Assembly: GCF_050948175.1 (NCBI RefSeq)
Contig: NW_027490174.1
Span: forward strand, 744,001 to 808,000
DNA: 64,000 nucleotides
Direction of reading: 5' to 3'
Source: Xylocopa sonorina
Lineage: Eukaryota > Arthropoda > Insecta > Hymenoptera > Apidae
Shown here: positions 1 to 12,359 of the stretch, one piece after another
How the letters are laid out: each line of letters starts with the position of its first letter
How positions within the stretch are numbered: position 1 is the first letter of the stretch
Position numbers and translations under genes: made by a program
The notes under the pieces: model-generated
Database searches by the model: none
Told to the model about the DNA's origin: nothing
What the model saw: only the letters and a program-made list of their open reading frames with translations

Positions 1-619
1 ATATCGCGTTTAGGAAGCATTAGAACACTATTGCTGCGATACGTAGACATCTGCAAAGGCTATTTCCTAGCATGGAAGTATGGCATTTATATTCTTTTGA
101 AGTGAATACGAGATATACATGACACTTCGCAGTGAATATTATATCTTATCATGAAACATAGGAATGAGGTGCAATATCGCGGTTTGAGAAGCATTAGAAC
201 TCTACTTTTACGATACGTAGACATCTGCAAACAATATTTCCTAGCAAGGAAGTGTCGCATTTACAATCTTTTGAAGTGAATACGAGGTATACATGACACT
301 TCGCAATGAATATTATATCTTATCATGAAACATAGCAGTGAGATGCGATATCGCGATTTAAGAAGCATTAGAACTCTATTGCTACGATGCGTAGACATCT
401 GCATATGTTATTTCCTAGCAAGCAAGTGTCGCATTAACATCCTTTGAAGTGAATACGAGGTATGCATAACATTCCACAATGAATATTATATCTTATTACG
501 AAACATAGAAATGAAATACGACTTCTCATTTTAAGAAGCATTAGAACTCTATTGCTACGATACGTAGACATCTGCAAACGCTATTTCCTAGCATGGAAGT
601 GTCGCATTTACATTCTTTT

Positions 620-649
620 GAAGTGAATACGAGATATACATGACACTTC
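620..649. other. Representative inverted repeat GAAGTG...CACTTC in the monomer
   Basis: GAAGTG (620-625; monomer 59-64) and CACTTC (644-649; monomer 83-88) are perfect 6-bp inverted arms with an 18-bp spacer. GAAGTG also occurs at monomer positions 35-40 and 121-126, so the unit carries three direct copies and one inverted copy of this hexamer. Subfamilies with CACTCCAC or CATTACAC at the right arm lose the pairing. Confidence 0.65.
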
Positions 650-691
650 GCAATGAATATTATATCTTATCATGAAACATAGAAGTGAGAT

Positions 692-701
692 GCGATATCG
701 C
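692..701. other. Representative 10-bp palindrome GCGATATCGC of the monomer
   Basis: GCGATATCGC is its own reverse complement and lies at monomer positions 131-140. It is present in many monomers throughout the window. It contains an EcoRV site (GATATC) and, with the following G, four CpG sites in 11 bp. Alternative subfamilies break the symmetry here (GCTATATCGC, CGACATCTCG, AGGCATCTCG), making this the most variable subfamily-defining part of the monomer. Its function is unknown; it may be a protein site or a cruciform-prone dyad. Confidence 0.75.
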
Positions 702-728
702 GTTCTAAGAAGCATTAGAACTCTATTG

Positions 729-741
729 CTACGATACGTAG
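729..741. other. Representative dyad CTACG-ATA-CGTAG spanning the conserved core
   Basis: A perfect inverted repeat with 5-bp arms and a 3-bp centre, spanning monomer positions 168-174 and 1-6, next to the best conserved word (ACGTAGACATCTGC). Subfamilies with TGCGATACGTAG or TGTGATACGTAG have one mismatch in the left arm, and those with TAATATACGTAG lose more of it. Confidence 0.7.
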
Positions 742-2563
742 ACATCTGCAAACGATATTTCCTAGCATGGAAGGGTCGCATTTACATTCTTTTGAAGTGA
801 GTACGAGGTATACGTAGCACTCCATAATGAATATTATATCTTCTCATGAAGCATAGCTGTGAGATGCGATATCGCGGCTTAAGAAGCATTAGAACTCTAT
901 TGCTACGATACGTAGACATCTGCAAACGCTACTTCCTAGCATGGAAGTGTCGCATTTACATTCTTTTGAAGTGAAAACGAGATGTACAAGACACTTCGCA
1001 ATGAATATTATATCTTATCATGAAACATAGGAATGAGTTGCGATATCGCGGTTTGAGAAGCATTAGAACTCTATTGCTACGATACGTAGACATCTGCAAA
1101 CGCTATTTCCTAGCATGGAAGTTTGGCATTTACATACTTTTGTGGTGAATACGAGATATACATGACACATCGGACTTAGTATTATATCTTATCATGAAAC
1201 AAAAGTATGGGTTGCGATATCGCGTTTTGAGAAACATTAGAACACTATTGCTTCGATACGTAGACATCTGCAAGCGCTACTTCCTAGCAAGGAAGTGCCG
1301 CTTTTACATTCTTCTGAAGTGAATACGAGATATACATAACATTTCACAATGAATATTATACCTTATTACGAAACAACGAAATGAAATACGACTTCTCGTT
1401 TTAAGAAGCATTAGAACTCTATTGCTACGATACGTACATATCTGCAAACGCTATTTCCTAGCATGCAAGTGTCGCATTTACATTCTTTTCAAGTGAATAC
1501 CAGGTATACATGACACTTCGCAATGAATATTATATCTTATCAAGAAACATAAAGGAAATATGCGATATCGCGTTTTAAGAAGCAGTAGAACTCTATTTTT
1601 ACGATACGTAGACATCTGCAAACAATATTTCCTAGCAAGGAAGTGTCGCATTTACAATCTTTCGAAGCGAATACGAGGTATACATAACACTCCACAATGA
1701 ATATTATATCTTATCACAAACATAGAAATGAAATGCGACATCTCTATTTAAGGAGCATTAGAACTCCATTCTTACGATACGTGGTCATCTGGAAACGCTA
1801 TTTCCTAGCAAGGAAGTGTCGCTTTTACATTCTTTTGAAGAGAATACGAGGTATACATGACACTTGGTAATGAATATTATATCTTATCATGAAACATAGG
1901 AATGAGGTGCTATATCGCGTTTTGAGAAGCATTAGAACTCTATTTCTAATATACGTAGACATCTGCAAACCCTAATTCCTAACATGGAGGTGTCGCATTT
2001 ACATTCCATTGAAGTGAATACGAGGTGTGCATGTCATTTCGCAATGGATATTATATCTTATCATGAAACATAGAAATGAGATGCGATATCTCATTTTAAG
2101 AAGTATTAGAACTCCATTCTTACGATACGTGGTCATCTGGAAACGCTATTTCCTAGCAAGGAAGTGTCGCATTTACATTCTTTTGAAGTGAATACGAGGT
2201 ATACATGACTCTTCGCAATGAATATTATATCTTATCTCGAAACATAGAAGTGAGATGCGATATCGCGATTTAAGAAGCGCTAGAACTCTATTGCTACGAT
2301 GCGTAGACATCTGCAAATGTTATTTCCTAGCTAGGAAGTGTCGCATTTACATTCTTTTGAAGTGAATACGAGGTATACATAACATTGCACAATGAATATT
2401 ATATCTTATCGCGAAACATAGAAATGGAATGCGACATCTCGTTTTAAGAAGCAGTAGAAATCTACTGCTACGATACGTAGACATCTGCAAACGCTATTTC
2501 CTAGCATGGAAATGACGCATTTACATTCTTTTGAAGTGAATACGAGGTATACATGACACTTCG

Positions 2564-5319
2564 CAATGAATATTATATCTTATCACGAAACATAGAAATG
2601 AAATGCGACATCTCGTTTTAGGAAGCATTAGAACTCTATTGCTACGATACGTAGACATCTGCAAACGCTATTTCCTAGCATGGAAGGGTCGCATTTACAT
2701 TCTTTTGAAGTGAGTACGAGGTATACATAACACTCCATAATGAATATTATATCTTCTCATGAAACATAGCAGTGAGATGCGATATCGCGTTCTAAGAAGC
2801 ATTAGAACTCTATTGCTACGATGCGTAGACATCTGGAAATGCTATTTCCTAGCAAGGAAGTGTCGCATTTACATTCTATTGAAGTGAATACGAGGTATAC
2901 ATAACACTCCACAATGAATATTATATCTTACCACGAAACATAGAAATGAAATGCGGCATCTCATTTTAAGAAGCATTAGAACTCTATTGCTACGATACGT
3001 AGACATTTGCAAACGCTATTTCCTAGATTGGAAGTGTCATATTTACAATCCTTTGAAGTGAATACGAGGTATACATGAAACTTCGCAATGAATATTATAT
3101 CTTATCATGAAACATAGAAGTGAGATGCGATATCGCGTTCTAAGAAGCAGTAGAAGGCAATTGCTACGATACGTAGACACCTGCAAACGCTATTTCCTAG
3201 CATGGAAGGGTCGCATTTACATTCTTTTGCAGTAAGTACGAGGTATACATAACTCTCCATAATGAGTATTATATCTTCTCATGAAACATAGCAGTGAGAT
3301 GCGATGTCGCGTTTTAAGAAGCATTAGAACTCTATTGCTACGATACGTAGACATCTGCAAACGCTATTTCCTAGCATGGAAGTGTCATATTTACATTCTT
3401 TTGAAGTGAATACGAGGTATACATGACACATCGCAATGAATATTATATCTTATCATGAAACATAGAAGTGAGATTCGATATCGCGTTCTAAGAAGCATTA
3501 GAACTCTATTGCTACGATACGTAGACATCTGCAAACGCTATATCCTAGCATGGAAGTGTCGCATTTACATTCTTTTGAAGTGAGTACGAGGTATACATGA
3601 CACATCGCAATGAATAATGTATCTTATCATGAAACATAGAAGTGAGATGCGATATCGCGTTCTAAGCAGCATTAGAACTCTATTGCTACGATACGTAGAC
3701 ATCTGCAAACGCTATTTCCTAGCATGGAAGTGTCTTATTTACATTCTATTGAAGTGAGTACGAGGTATACATGACACTTCGCAATGAATATTATATCTTA
3801 TCATGAAACATAGAAGTGAGATGCGATATCGCGTTCTAAGAAGCATTAGAACTCTATTGCTACGATACGTAGACATCTGCAAACGCTGTATCCTAGCATG
3901 GAAGTGTCGCTTTTACATTCTTTTGAAGTGAATACGAGGTATACATGAAATTTCGCAATGAATATTATATCTTATCAGGAAACATAGAAATGAGATGCGA
4001 TATCGCGTTTTAAGAAGCATTAGAACCCTATTGTTACGATACGTAGACATCTGCAAACACTCTTTCCTAGCACGGAAGTGTCGCATTTACATTCTTTTGT
4101 AGTGAATACGAGGTATACATAACACTCTACAATGAATACTATATCTTATCACGAAACATAGAAGTGAGATGCGATATCGCGATTTAAGAAGCGCTAGAAC
4201 TCTATTGCTACGATGCCTAGACATCTGCAAACGCTATTTCCTAGCATGGAAGTGTCACATTTACATACTTTTGAAGTGAATACGAGATATACATGACACT
4301 TCGCAATGAATATTATATCTTATCATGAAACATAGGAATGAGGTGCTATATCGCGTTTTGAGAAGCATTAGAACTCTATTGCTATTATACGTAGACATCT
4401 GCAACCTCTATTTCCTAGCAAGGAAATGTCGCACTTACATACCATTGAAGTGAATACGAGGTATACATAACATTACACAATGAATATTATATCTTATTAT
4501 GAAACATAGAGATTAAATGCGACATCTCGTTTTAAGAAGCATTAGTACTCTATTGTTGTGATACGTGGACATCTGCAAACAATATTTCCTAGCAAGGAAG
4601 TGTCGCATTTACATTCATGTGAAGTGAAATCGAGGTATACATGACACTTCGCAATGAATATTATATCTTTTCATAAAACATAGGAATGAGTTGCGATATC
4701 GCGTTTTGAGAAGCATTAGAACTCTATTGCTAGGATACGTAGACATCTGTAAACGCTATTTCCTAGCATGGAAGTTTCGCATTTACATTCTTTTGAAGTG
4801 AATACGAGGTGTACATGACTCTTCGCAATGAATATTATATCTTATCATGAAACATAGAAGTGAGATGCGATATGGCATTTTAAGAATCATTAGAACCCTA
4901 TTGCTACGATACGTAGACATCTGCAAACGCTATTTCCTAGCATGTAAGTGTCGCATTTACATTCCTTTGAAGTGAATACGAGGTATACATGACACTTCGC
5001 AATGAATATTATATCTTTTCATAAAACATAGGAATGAGTTGCGATATCGCGTTATGAGAAGCATTAGAACTCTATTGCTAGGATACGTAGACATCTGTAA
5101 ACGCTATTTCCTAGCATGGAAGTTTCGCATTTACATTCTTTTGAAGTCAATGCGAGATATACATGACACTTCGCAACTAATATTATATCTTGTCATGAAA
5201 CATAGGAATGAGTTGCGGTTTCGCGTTTTGAGAAGCATTAGAGCTCTATTGCGACGATACGTAGACATCTGCAAACAACATTTCCTAGCAAGGAAGTGTC
5301 GCATTTACATTCTTTTGAA
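2564..5319 (+). repeat. 2756-bp multi-monomer block, copy 1
   Basis: This block of about 15.8 monomers is repeated, as far as I can see base for base, at 7955-10710, an offset of 5391 bp. Private variants shared only by the two copies include CAGTAGAAGGCAATTGC (3148 and 8539), GAATAATGTATCTTATC (3612 and 9003) and GCGTTATGAGAAGC (5048 and 10439). On the left, the copies part at GACACTTCG versus AGCACTCCA just before 2564 and 7955. On the right they part after TTCTTTTGAA (A at 5320, G at 10711). Neither break falls at a special point in the monomer. Confidence 0.88.
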
Positions 5320-7954
5320 ACGAATACGAGGTATACATAACACTCCACAATGAATATTATGTCTTATCACGAAACATAGAAATGAAATGCGACATCTCGT
5401 TTTAAGAAGCATTAGAACTCTCTTGCTACGATACGTAGACATATGCAAACCCTAATTCCTAGCATGGAAGAGTCGCATTTACATTCCATTGAAGTGAATA
5501 CGAGGTGTGCATGTCATTTCGCAATGGATATTATATCTTGACATGAAACATAGAAATGAGATGCGATATCTCGTTTTAAGAAGTATTAGATCTCCATTCT
5601 TACGATACGTGGTCATCTGGAAACGCTATTTCCTAGCAAGGAAGTGTCGCAATTACATTCTTTTGAAGTGAATACGAGGTATACATGACACTTCGCAATG
5701 AATATTATGTCTTATCACGAAACATAGAAATGAAATGCGACATCTCGTTTTAAGTAGCATTAGAATTCTATTGCTACGATACGTAGGCATCTGCAAAGGC
5801 TATTTCCTAGCATGGAAGGGTCGCATTTACATTCTTTTGAAGTGAATACGAGGTATACATAGCACTCCATATTGAATATTATATCTTATCATGATACATA
5901 GCTGTGAGATGCGATATCGCGTTTTAAGAAGCATTAGAACTCTATTGCTATGATGCGTAGACATCTGCATAAGTTATTTCCTAGGTAGGAAGTGTCGCAT
6001 TTACATCCTTTCAAGTGAACACGAGATATACATAGCATTCCACAATGAATATTATATCTTATCTCGAAACATAGAAGTCAGATGCGATATCGCTGATTAA
6101 GAAGCACTAGAACTCTATTGCTACGATGCGTAGATATCTGCAAATGTTATTTCCTAGGAAGGAAGTGTCGCATATACATTCTTTTGAAGTGAATACGAGG
6201 TATACATGACACTTCGCAATATATATTATATCTTATCATGAAACATGGAAGTGAGATGCGATATCGCGTTTTGAGAAGCATTAGAACTCTATTGCTAATA
6301 TACGTAGACATCTGCAAACTCTATTTCCTAGCATGGACATGTCGCACTTACATTCCACTGAAGTGAATACAAGGAATACATAACATTACACAATGAATAT
6401 TATATCTTATTACGAAACATAGAAATGAAATACGACATCTCGTTTTAAGAAGCATTAGTACTCTATTGCTGTGGTACGTAGACATCTGCAAACATTATTT
6501 CCTAGCAAGGAAGTGTCGCATTTACATTCTTGTGAAGTGAAGTCGAGGTATACATAACACTTCGCAATGAATATTATATCTTATCATGAAACATAGAGGA
6601 GAGATGCGATATCGCGTTCTAAGAAGCATTAGAACCCTATTGCTACGATGCGTAGACATCTGCAAACGCTACTTCCTAGCATGGAAGTGTCGCATTTACA
6701 TTCTTTTGAAGTGAATACGAGGTATACATGACACTTCGCAATGAATATTATATCTTATCATGAAACATAGAAGTGAGATGCGATATTGCGTTCTAAGAAG
6801 CATTAGAACCCTATTGCTACGATACGTAGACATCTGCAAACGCAACTTCCTAGCATGGAAGTGTCGCATTTACATTCTTTTGAAGTGAATACGAGGTATA
6901 CATGACACTTCGCAATGAATATTATATCTTATCATGAAACATAGAAGTGAGATGCGATATTGGGTTTTAAGAAGCATTAGTACTCTATTGCTGTGATACG
7001 TAGACATCTGCAAACAATATTTGCCAGCAAGGAAGTGTCGCATTTACATTCTTGTGAAGTGAAATCGAGGTATACATGACACTTCGCTATGAATATTATA
7101 TCTTATCATGAAACATAGAAGAGAGATGCGATATCGCGATTAGGAAGCATTAGAACACTATTGCGGCGATACGTAGACATCTGCAAAGGCTATTTCCTAG
7201 CATGGAAGTATGGCATTTATATTCTTTTGAAGTGAATACGAGATATACATGACACTTCGCAGTGAATATTATATCTTATCATGAAACATAGGACTGAGGT
7301 GCTATATCGCGGTTTGAGAAGCATTAGAACTCTATTGCTAATATACGTAAACATCTGCAAACTCTAATTCCTAGCAAGGGAATTTCGCACTTACATTCCA
7401 CTGAAGTGAATACGAGGTGTACATAACATTACACAATGAATATTATATCTTATACGAAACATAGAAATGAAATACGACATCTCGTTTTAAGAAGCATTAG
7501 TACTCTATTGCTGTGATACGTAGACATCTGCAAACAATATTTCCCAGCAAGGAAGTGTCGCATTTATATTCTTGTGAAGTGAATACGAGGTATATATAAC
7601 ACTCCACAATGTATATTATATCTAATCATGAAACATAGAAATGGAATGCGGCATCTAGTTTTAGGAAGCATTAGAACTCTATTGCTACGATACGTAGACA
7701 TCTGCAAACGCTATTTCCTAGCATGGAAGTGTCATATTTACATTCTTTTGAAGTGAATACGAGGTACACATGACACATCGCAATGAATATTATATCTTAT
7801 CATGAAACATAGAAGTGAGATTCGATATCGCGTTCTAAGAAGCATTAGAACTCTATTGCTACGACACGCAGACATCTGCAAACGCTATTTCCTAGCATGG
7901 AAGTGTCTTATTTACGTTCCTTTGAAGTCAATACGAGGTATACATAGCACTCCA
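5320..7954 (+). repeat. Divergent monomers between the two 2.76-kb blocks
   Basis: About 15 monomers that are not part of the large duplication. They include the relative of 1957-2180 (at about 5437-5660), the relative of the window start (about 7132-7290), and two occurrences of the linked pair of monomers carrying TTTCGCACTTACATTCC-type and CGACATCTCG-type words (about 6.3-6.5 and 7.3-7.5 kb). Occasional small deletions, such as TTATACGAAAC near 7450, explain why the two flanking blocks lie 5391 bp apart rather than 31 x 174 = 5394. No gene is present. Confidence 0.9.
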
Positions 7955-10710
7955 CAATGAATATTATATCTTATCACGAAACATAGAAATGAAATGCGAC
8001 ATCTCGTTTTAGGAAGCATTAGAACTCTATTGCTACGATACGTAGACATCTGCAAACGCTATTTCCTAGCATGGAAGGGTCGCATTTACATTCTTTTGAA
8101 GTGAGTACGAGGTATACATAACACTCCATAATGAATATTATATCTTCTCATGAAACATAGCAGTGAGATGCGATATCGCGTTCTAAGAAGCATTAGAACT
8201 CTATTGCTACGATGCGTAGACATCTGGAAATGCTATTTCCTAGCAAGGAAGTGTCGCATTTACATTCTATTGAAGTGAATACGAGGTATACATAACACTC
8301 CACAATGAATATTATATCTTACCACGAAACATAGAAATGAAATGCGGCATCTCATTTTAAGAAGCATTAGAACTCTATTGCTACGATACGTAGACATTTG
8401 CAAACGCTATTTCCTAGATTGGAAGTGTCATATTTACAATCCTTTGAAGTGAATACGAGGTATACATGAAACTTCGCAATGAATATTATATCTTATCATG
8501 AAACATAGAAGTGAGATGCGATATCGCGTTCTAAGAAGCAGTAGAAGGCAATTGCTACGATACGTAGACACCTGCAAACGCTATTTCCTAGCATGGAAGG
8601 GTCGCATTTACATTCTTTTGCAGTAAGTACGAGGTATACATAACTCTCCATAATGAGTATTATATCTTCTCATGAAACATAGCAGTGAGATGCGATGTCG
8701 CGTTTTAAGAAGCATTAGAACTCTATTGCTACGATACGTAGACATCTGCAAACGCTATTTCCTAGCATGGAAGTGTCATATTTACATTCTTTTGAAGTGA
8801 ATACGAGGTATACATGACACATCGCAATGAATATTATATCTTATCATGAAACATAGAAGTGAGATTCGATATCGCGTTCTAAGAAGCATTAGAACTCTAT
8901 TGCTACGATACGTAGACATCTGCAAACGCTATATCCTAGCATGGAAGTGTCGCATTTACATTCTTTTGAAGTGAGTACGAGGTATACATGACACATCGCA
9001 ATGAATAATGTATCTTATCATGAAACATAGAAGTGAGATGCGATATCGCGTTCTAAGCAGCATTAGAACTCTATTGCTACGATACGTAGACATCTGCAAA
9101 CGCTATTTCCTAGCATGGAAGTGTCTTATTTACATTCTATTGAAGTGAGTACGAGGTATACATGACACTTCGCAATGAATATTATATCTTATCATGAAAC
9201 ATAGAAGTGAGATGCGATATCGCGTTCTAAGAAGCATTAGAACTCTATTGCTACGATACGTAGACATCTGCAAACGCTGTATCCTAGCATGGAAGTGTCG
9301 CTTTTACATTCTTTTGAAGTGAATACGAGGTATACATGAAATTTCGCAATGAATATTATATCTTATCAGGAAACATAGAAATGAGATGCGATATCGCGTT
9401 TTAAGAAGCATTAGAACCCTATTGTTACGATACGTAGACATCTGCAAACACTCTTTCCTAGCACGGAAGTGTCGCATTTACATTCTTTTGTAGTGAATAC
9501 GAGGTATACATAACACTCTACAATGAATACTATATCTTATCACGAAACATAGAAGTGAGATGCGATATCGCGATTTAAGAAGCGCTAGAACTCTATTGCT
9601 ACGATGCCTAGACATCTGCAAACGCTATTTCCTAGCATGGAAGTGTCACATTTACATACTTTTGAAGTGAATACGAGATATACATGACACTTCGCAATGA
9701 ATATTATATCTTATCATGAAACATAGGAATGAGGTGCTATATCGCGTTTTGAGAAGCATTAGAACTCTATTGCTATTATACGTAGACATCTGCAACCTCT
9801 ATTTCCTAGCAAGGAAATGTCGCACTTACATACCATTGAAGTGAATACGAGGTATACATAACATTACACAATGAATATTATATCTTATTATGAAACATAG
9901 AGATTAAATGCGACATCTCGTTTTAAGAAGCATTAGTACTCTATTGTTGTGATACGTGGACATCTGCAAACAATATTTCCTAGCAAGGAAGTGTCGCATT
10001 TACATTCATGTGAAGTGAAATCGAGGTATACATGACACTTCGCAATGAATATTATATCTTTTCATAAAACATAGGAATGAGTTGCGATATCGCGTTTTGA
10101 GAAGCATTAGAACTCTATTGCTAGGATACGTAGACATCTGTAAACGCTATTTCCTAGCATGGAAGTTTCGCATTTACATTCTTTTGAAGTGAATACGAGG
10201 TGTACATGACTCTTCGCAATGAATATTATATCTTATCATGAAACATAGAAGTGAGATGCGATATGGCATTTTAAGAATCATTAGAACCCTATTGCTACGA
10301 TACGTAGACATCTGCAAACGCTATTTCCTAGCATGTAAGTGTCGCATTTACATTCCTTTGAAGTGAATACGAGGTATACATGACACTTCGCAATGAATAT
10401 TATATCTTTTCATAAAACATAGGAATGAGTTGCGATATCGCGTTATGAGAAGCATTAGAACTCTATTGCTAGGATACGTAGACATCTGTAAACGCTATTT
10501 CCTAGCATGGAAGTTTCGCATTTACATTCTTTTGAAGTCAATGCGAGATATACATGACACTTCGCAACTAATATTATATCTTGTCATGAAACATAGGAAT
10601 GAGTTGCGGTTTCGCGTTTTGAGAAGCATTAGAGCTCTATTGCGACGATACGTAGACATCTGCAAACAACATTTCCTAGCAAGGAAGTGTCGCATTTACA
10701 TTCTTTTGAA
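7955..10710 (+). repeat. 2756-bp multi-monomer block, copy 2
   Basis: Second copy of the block at 2564-5319. Every line I compared matched, including rare variants (GCTGTATCCTAGC, CCACGAAACATAG, AGATTAAATGCGACATC). Near-identity over 2.76 kb inside a region whose ordinary monomers differ at many sites points to a recent copying event. The two copies are not adjacent: 2635 bp lies between them. Confidence 0.88.
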
Positions 10711-12359
10711 GTGAATACGATGTATACATGACACTTGCAATGAATATTATACCTTATCACAAAACATAGAAATGAGATGCGATATCGTGATTTAAGAGGC
10801 ACTAGAACTTCATTGCTACGATACGTAGACATCTGCAAACAATATTTCCTAGCAAGGAAGTGTCACATTTACATTCTTTTGAAGTGAGTACGAGGTATAC
10901 ATGACTCTTCGCAATGAATATTATATCTTATCATGAAACATAGAAGTGAGATGCGATATGGCATTTTAAGAATCATTAGAACTCTATTGCTACGATACGT
11001 AGACATCTGCAAACGCTATTTCCTAGCATGTAAGTGTCGCATTTACATTCTTTTGAAGTGAATACGAGGTATACATGACACTTCGCAATGAATATTATAT
11101 CTTTTCATAAAATATAGGAATGAGTTGCGATATCTCGTTCTAAGAAGCACTAGAACTCTATTGCTACGATACGTTGACATCTGCAAGCGCTATTTCCTAA
11201 CATGGAAGTGTCGCATTTACATTCTTTTGAAGTGAATACGAGGTATACATGGCACTTCGCAATTAATATTATATCTTATCATGAAACATAGGAATGAGTT
11301 GCGATTTCGCGTTTTGAGAGTCATTAGAGCTCTATTGCGACGATACGTAGACATCTGCAAACAATATTTCCTAGCATGAAAGTGTCGCATTTACATTCTT
11401 TTGAAGTGAATACGATGTATACATGACACTTCGCAATGAATATTATACCTTATCACGAAACATTGAAATGAGATGCGATATCGTGATTTAAGAAGCACTA
11501 GAACTTCATTGCTACGATACGTAGACATCTGCAAATAATATATCCTAGCAAGGAAGTGTCGCACTTACATACTTTTGAAGTGAATACGAGGTATGCATAA
11601 CATTACACAATGAATATTATACCTTATTACGGAACATAGAAATTAAATACGACATCTCGTTTTAAGAAGCATTAGTACTCTATTGCTGTTATACGTAGAC
11701 ATCTTGCAAACAATATTTCCTAGCATGGAAGTGTCGCATTTACATTCTTGTGAAGTGAAATCGAGGTTTACATGACACTTCGCAATGAATATTATATCTT
11801 ATCATGAAACATAGAAGTGTGATGCAATATCGCGTTTTAAGAAGCACTAGAACTCTATTGCTACGATACGTAGACATCGGCAAACAATATTTCCTAGCAA
11901 GGAAGTGTCGCACTTACATCCTTTTGAAGTGAATACGAGGTATACATAACACACCACAATGAATATTATATCTTATTACGAAACATAGAAATGAAATGCG
12001 ACATCTCGTTCTGAGAAGCATTAGAACTCTATTGCTACGATACGTTGACATCTGCAAGCGCTATTTCCTAGCATGGAAGTGTCGCATTTACATTCTTTTG
12101 AAGTGAATACGTGGCATACATGACACTTCGCAATAAATATTATATCTTGTCATGAAAGATAGAAGTGAGATGCGATATCGCGTTTTAAGAAGCATTAGAA
12201 CCCTATTGCTACAATACGTAGACATCTGCAAACGCTACTTCCTAGCATGGAAGTGTCGCATTTACATTCTTTTGAAGTCAATACGAGGTATACATGACAC
12301 TTCGCAATGAATATTATATCTTATCATGAAACATAGAAGTGAGATGCGATATGGCATTT
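10711..12359 (+). repeat. Divergent satellite monomers
   Basis: About 9.5 monomers, related to but distinct from the duplicated block that ends at 10710. A monomer with ATATGGCATTTTAAGAATC near 10957 resembles the one near 4871 and 10262, and recurs again near 12350. A one-base insertion (ATCTTGCAAAC) lies near 11701. No gene or foreign insertion is present. Confidence 0.88.

Larger units (their letters stand above)
1..2563 (+). repeat. Divergent satellite monomers, left edge of window
   Basis: About 15 monomers with many private substitutions, lying before the first copy of the 2.76-kb duplicated block. The window opens inside a monomer. The opening stretch (TATGGCATTTATATTC near 79-94, AGTGAATATT near 131) has a close relative at about 7132-7290, 41 monomers downstream. 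A two-monomer stretch at about 1957-2180, marked by CGAGGTGTGCATGTC (2021) and TACGTGGTCATCTGG, recurs at about 5437-5660, exactly 3480 bp (20 monomers) away. No gene or unique sequence is present. Confidence 0.9.

Noticed and set aside
5039..5353. 104-codon open frame on the + strand (and its shorter twin at 10430-10714)
   Set aside because: It is satellite sequence read through. 174 is 3 x 58, so a frame persists from monomer to monomer and opens whenever substitutions remove the recurrent stops. The translation is itself repetitive with a 58-residue period, its twin exists only because of the 2.76-kb duplication, and there is no codon-level conservation.
10629..10838. 69-codon open frame on the - strand
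   Set aside because: Same cause: a chance stop-free passage through slightly more than one monomer. Similar frames at other sites share the same residues because they are the same repeat.
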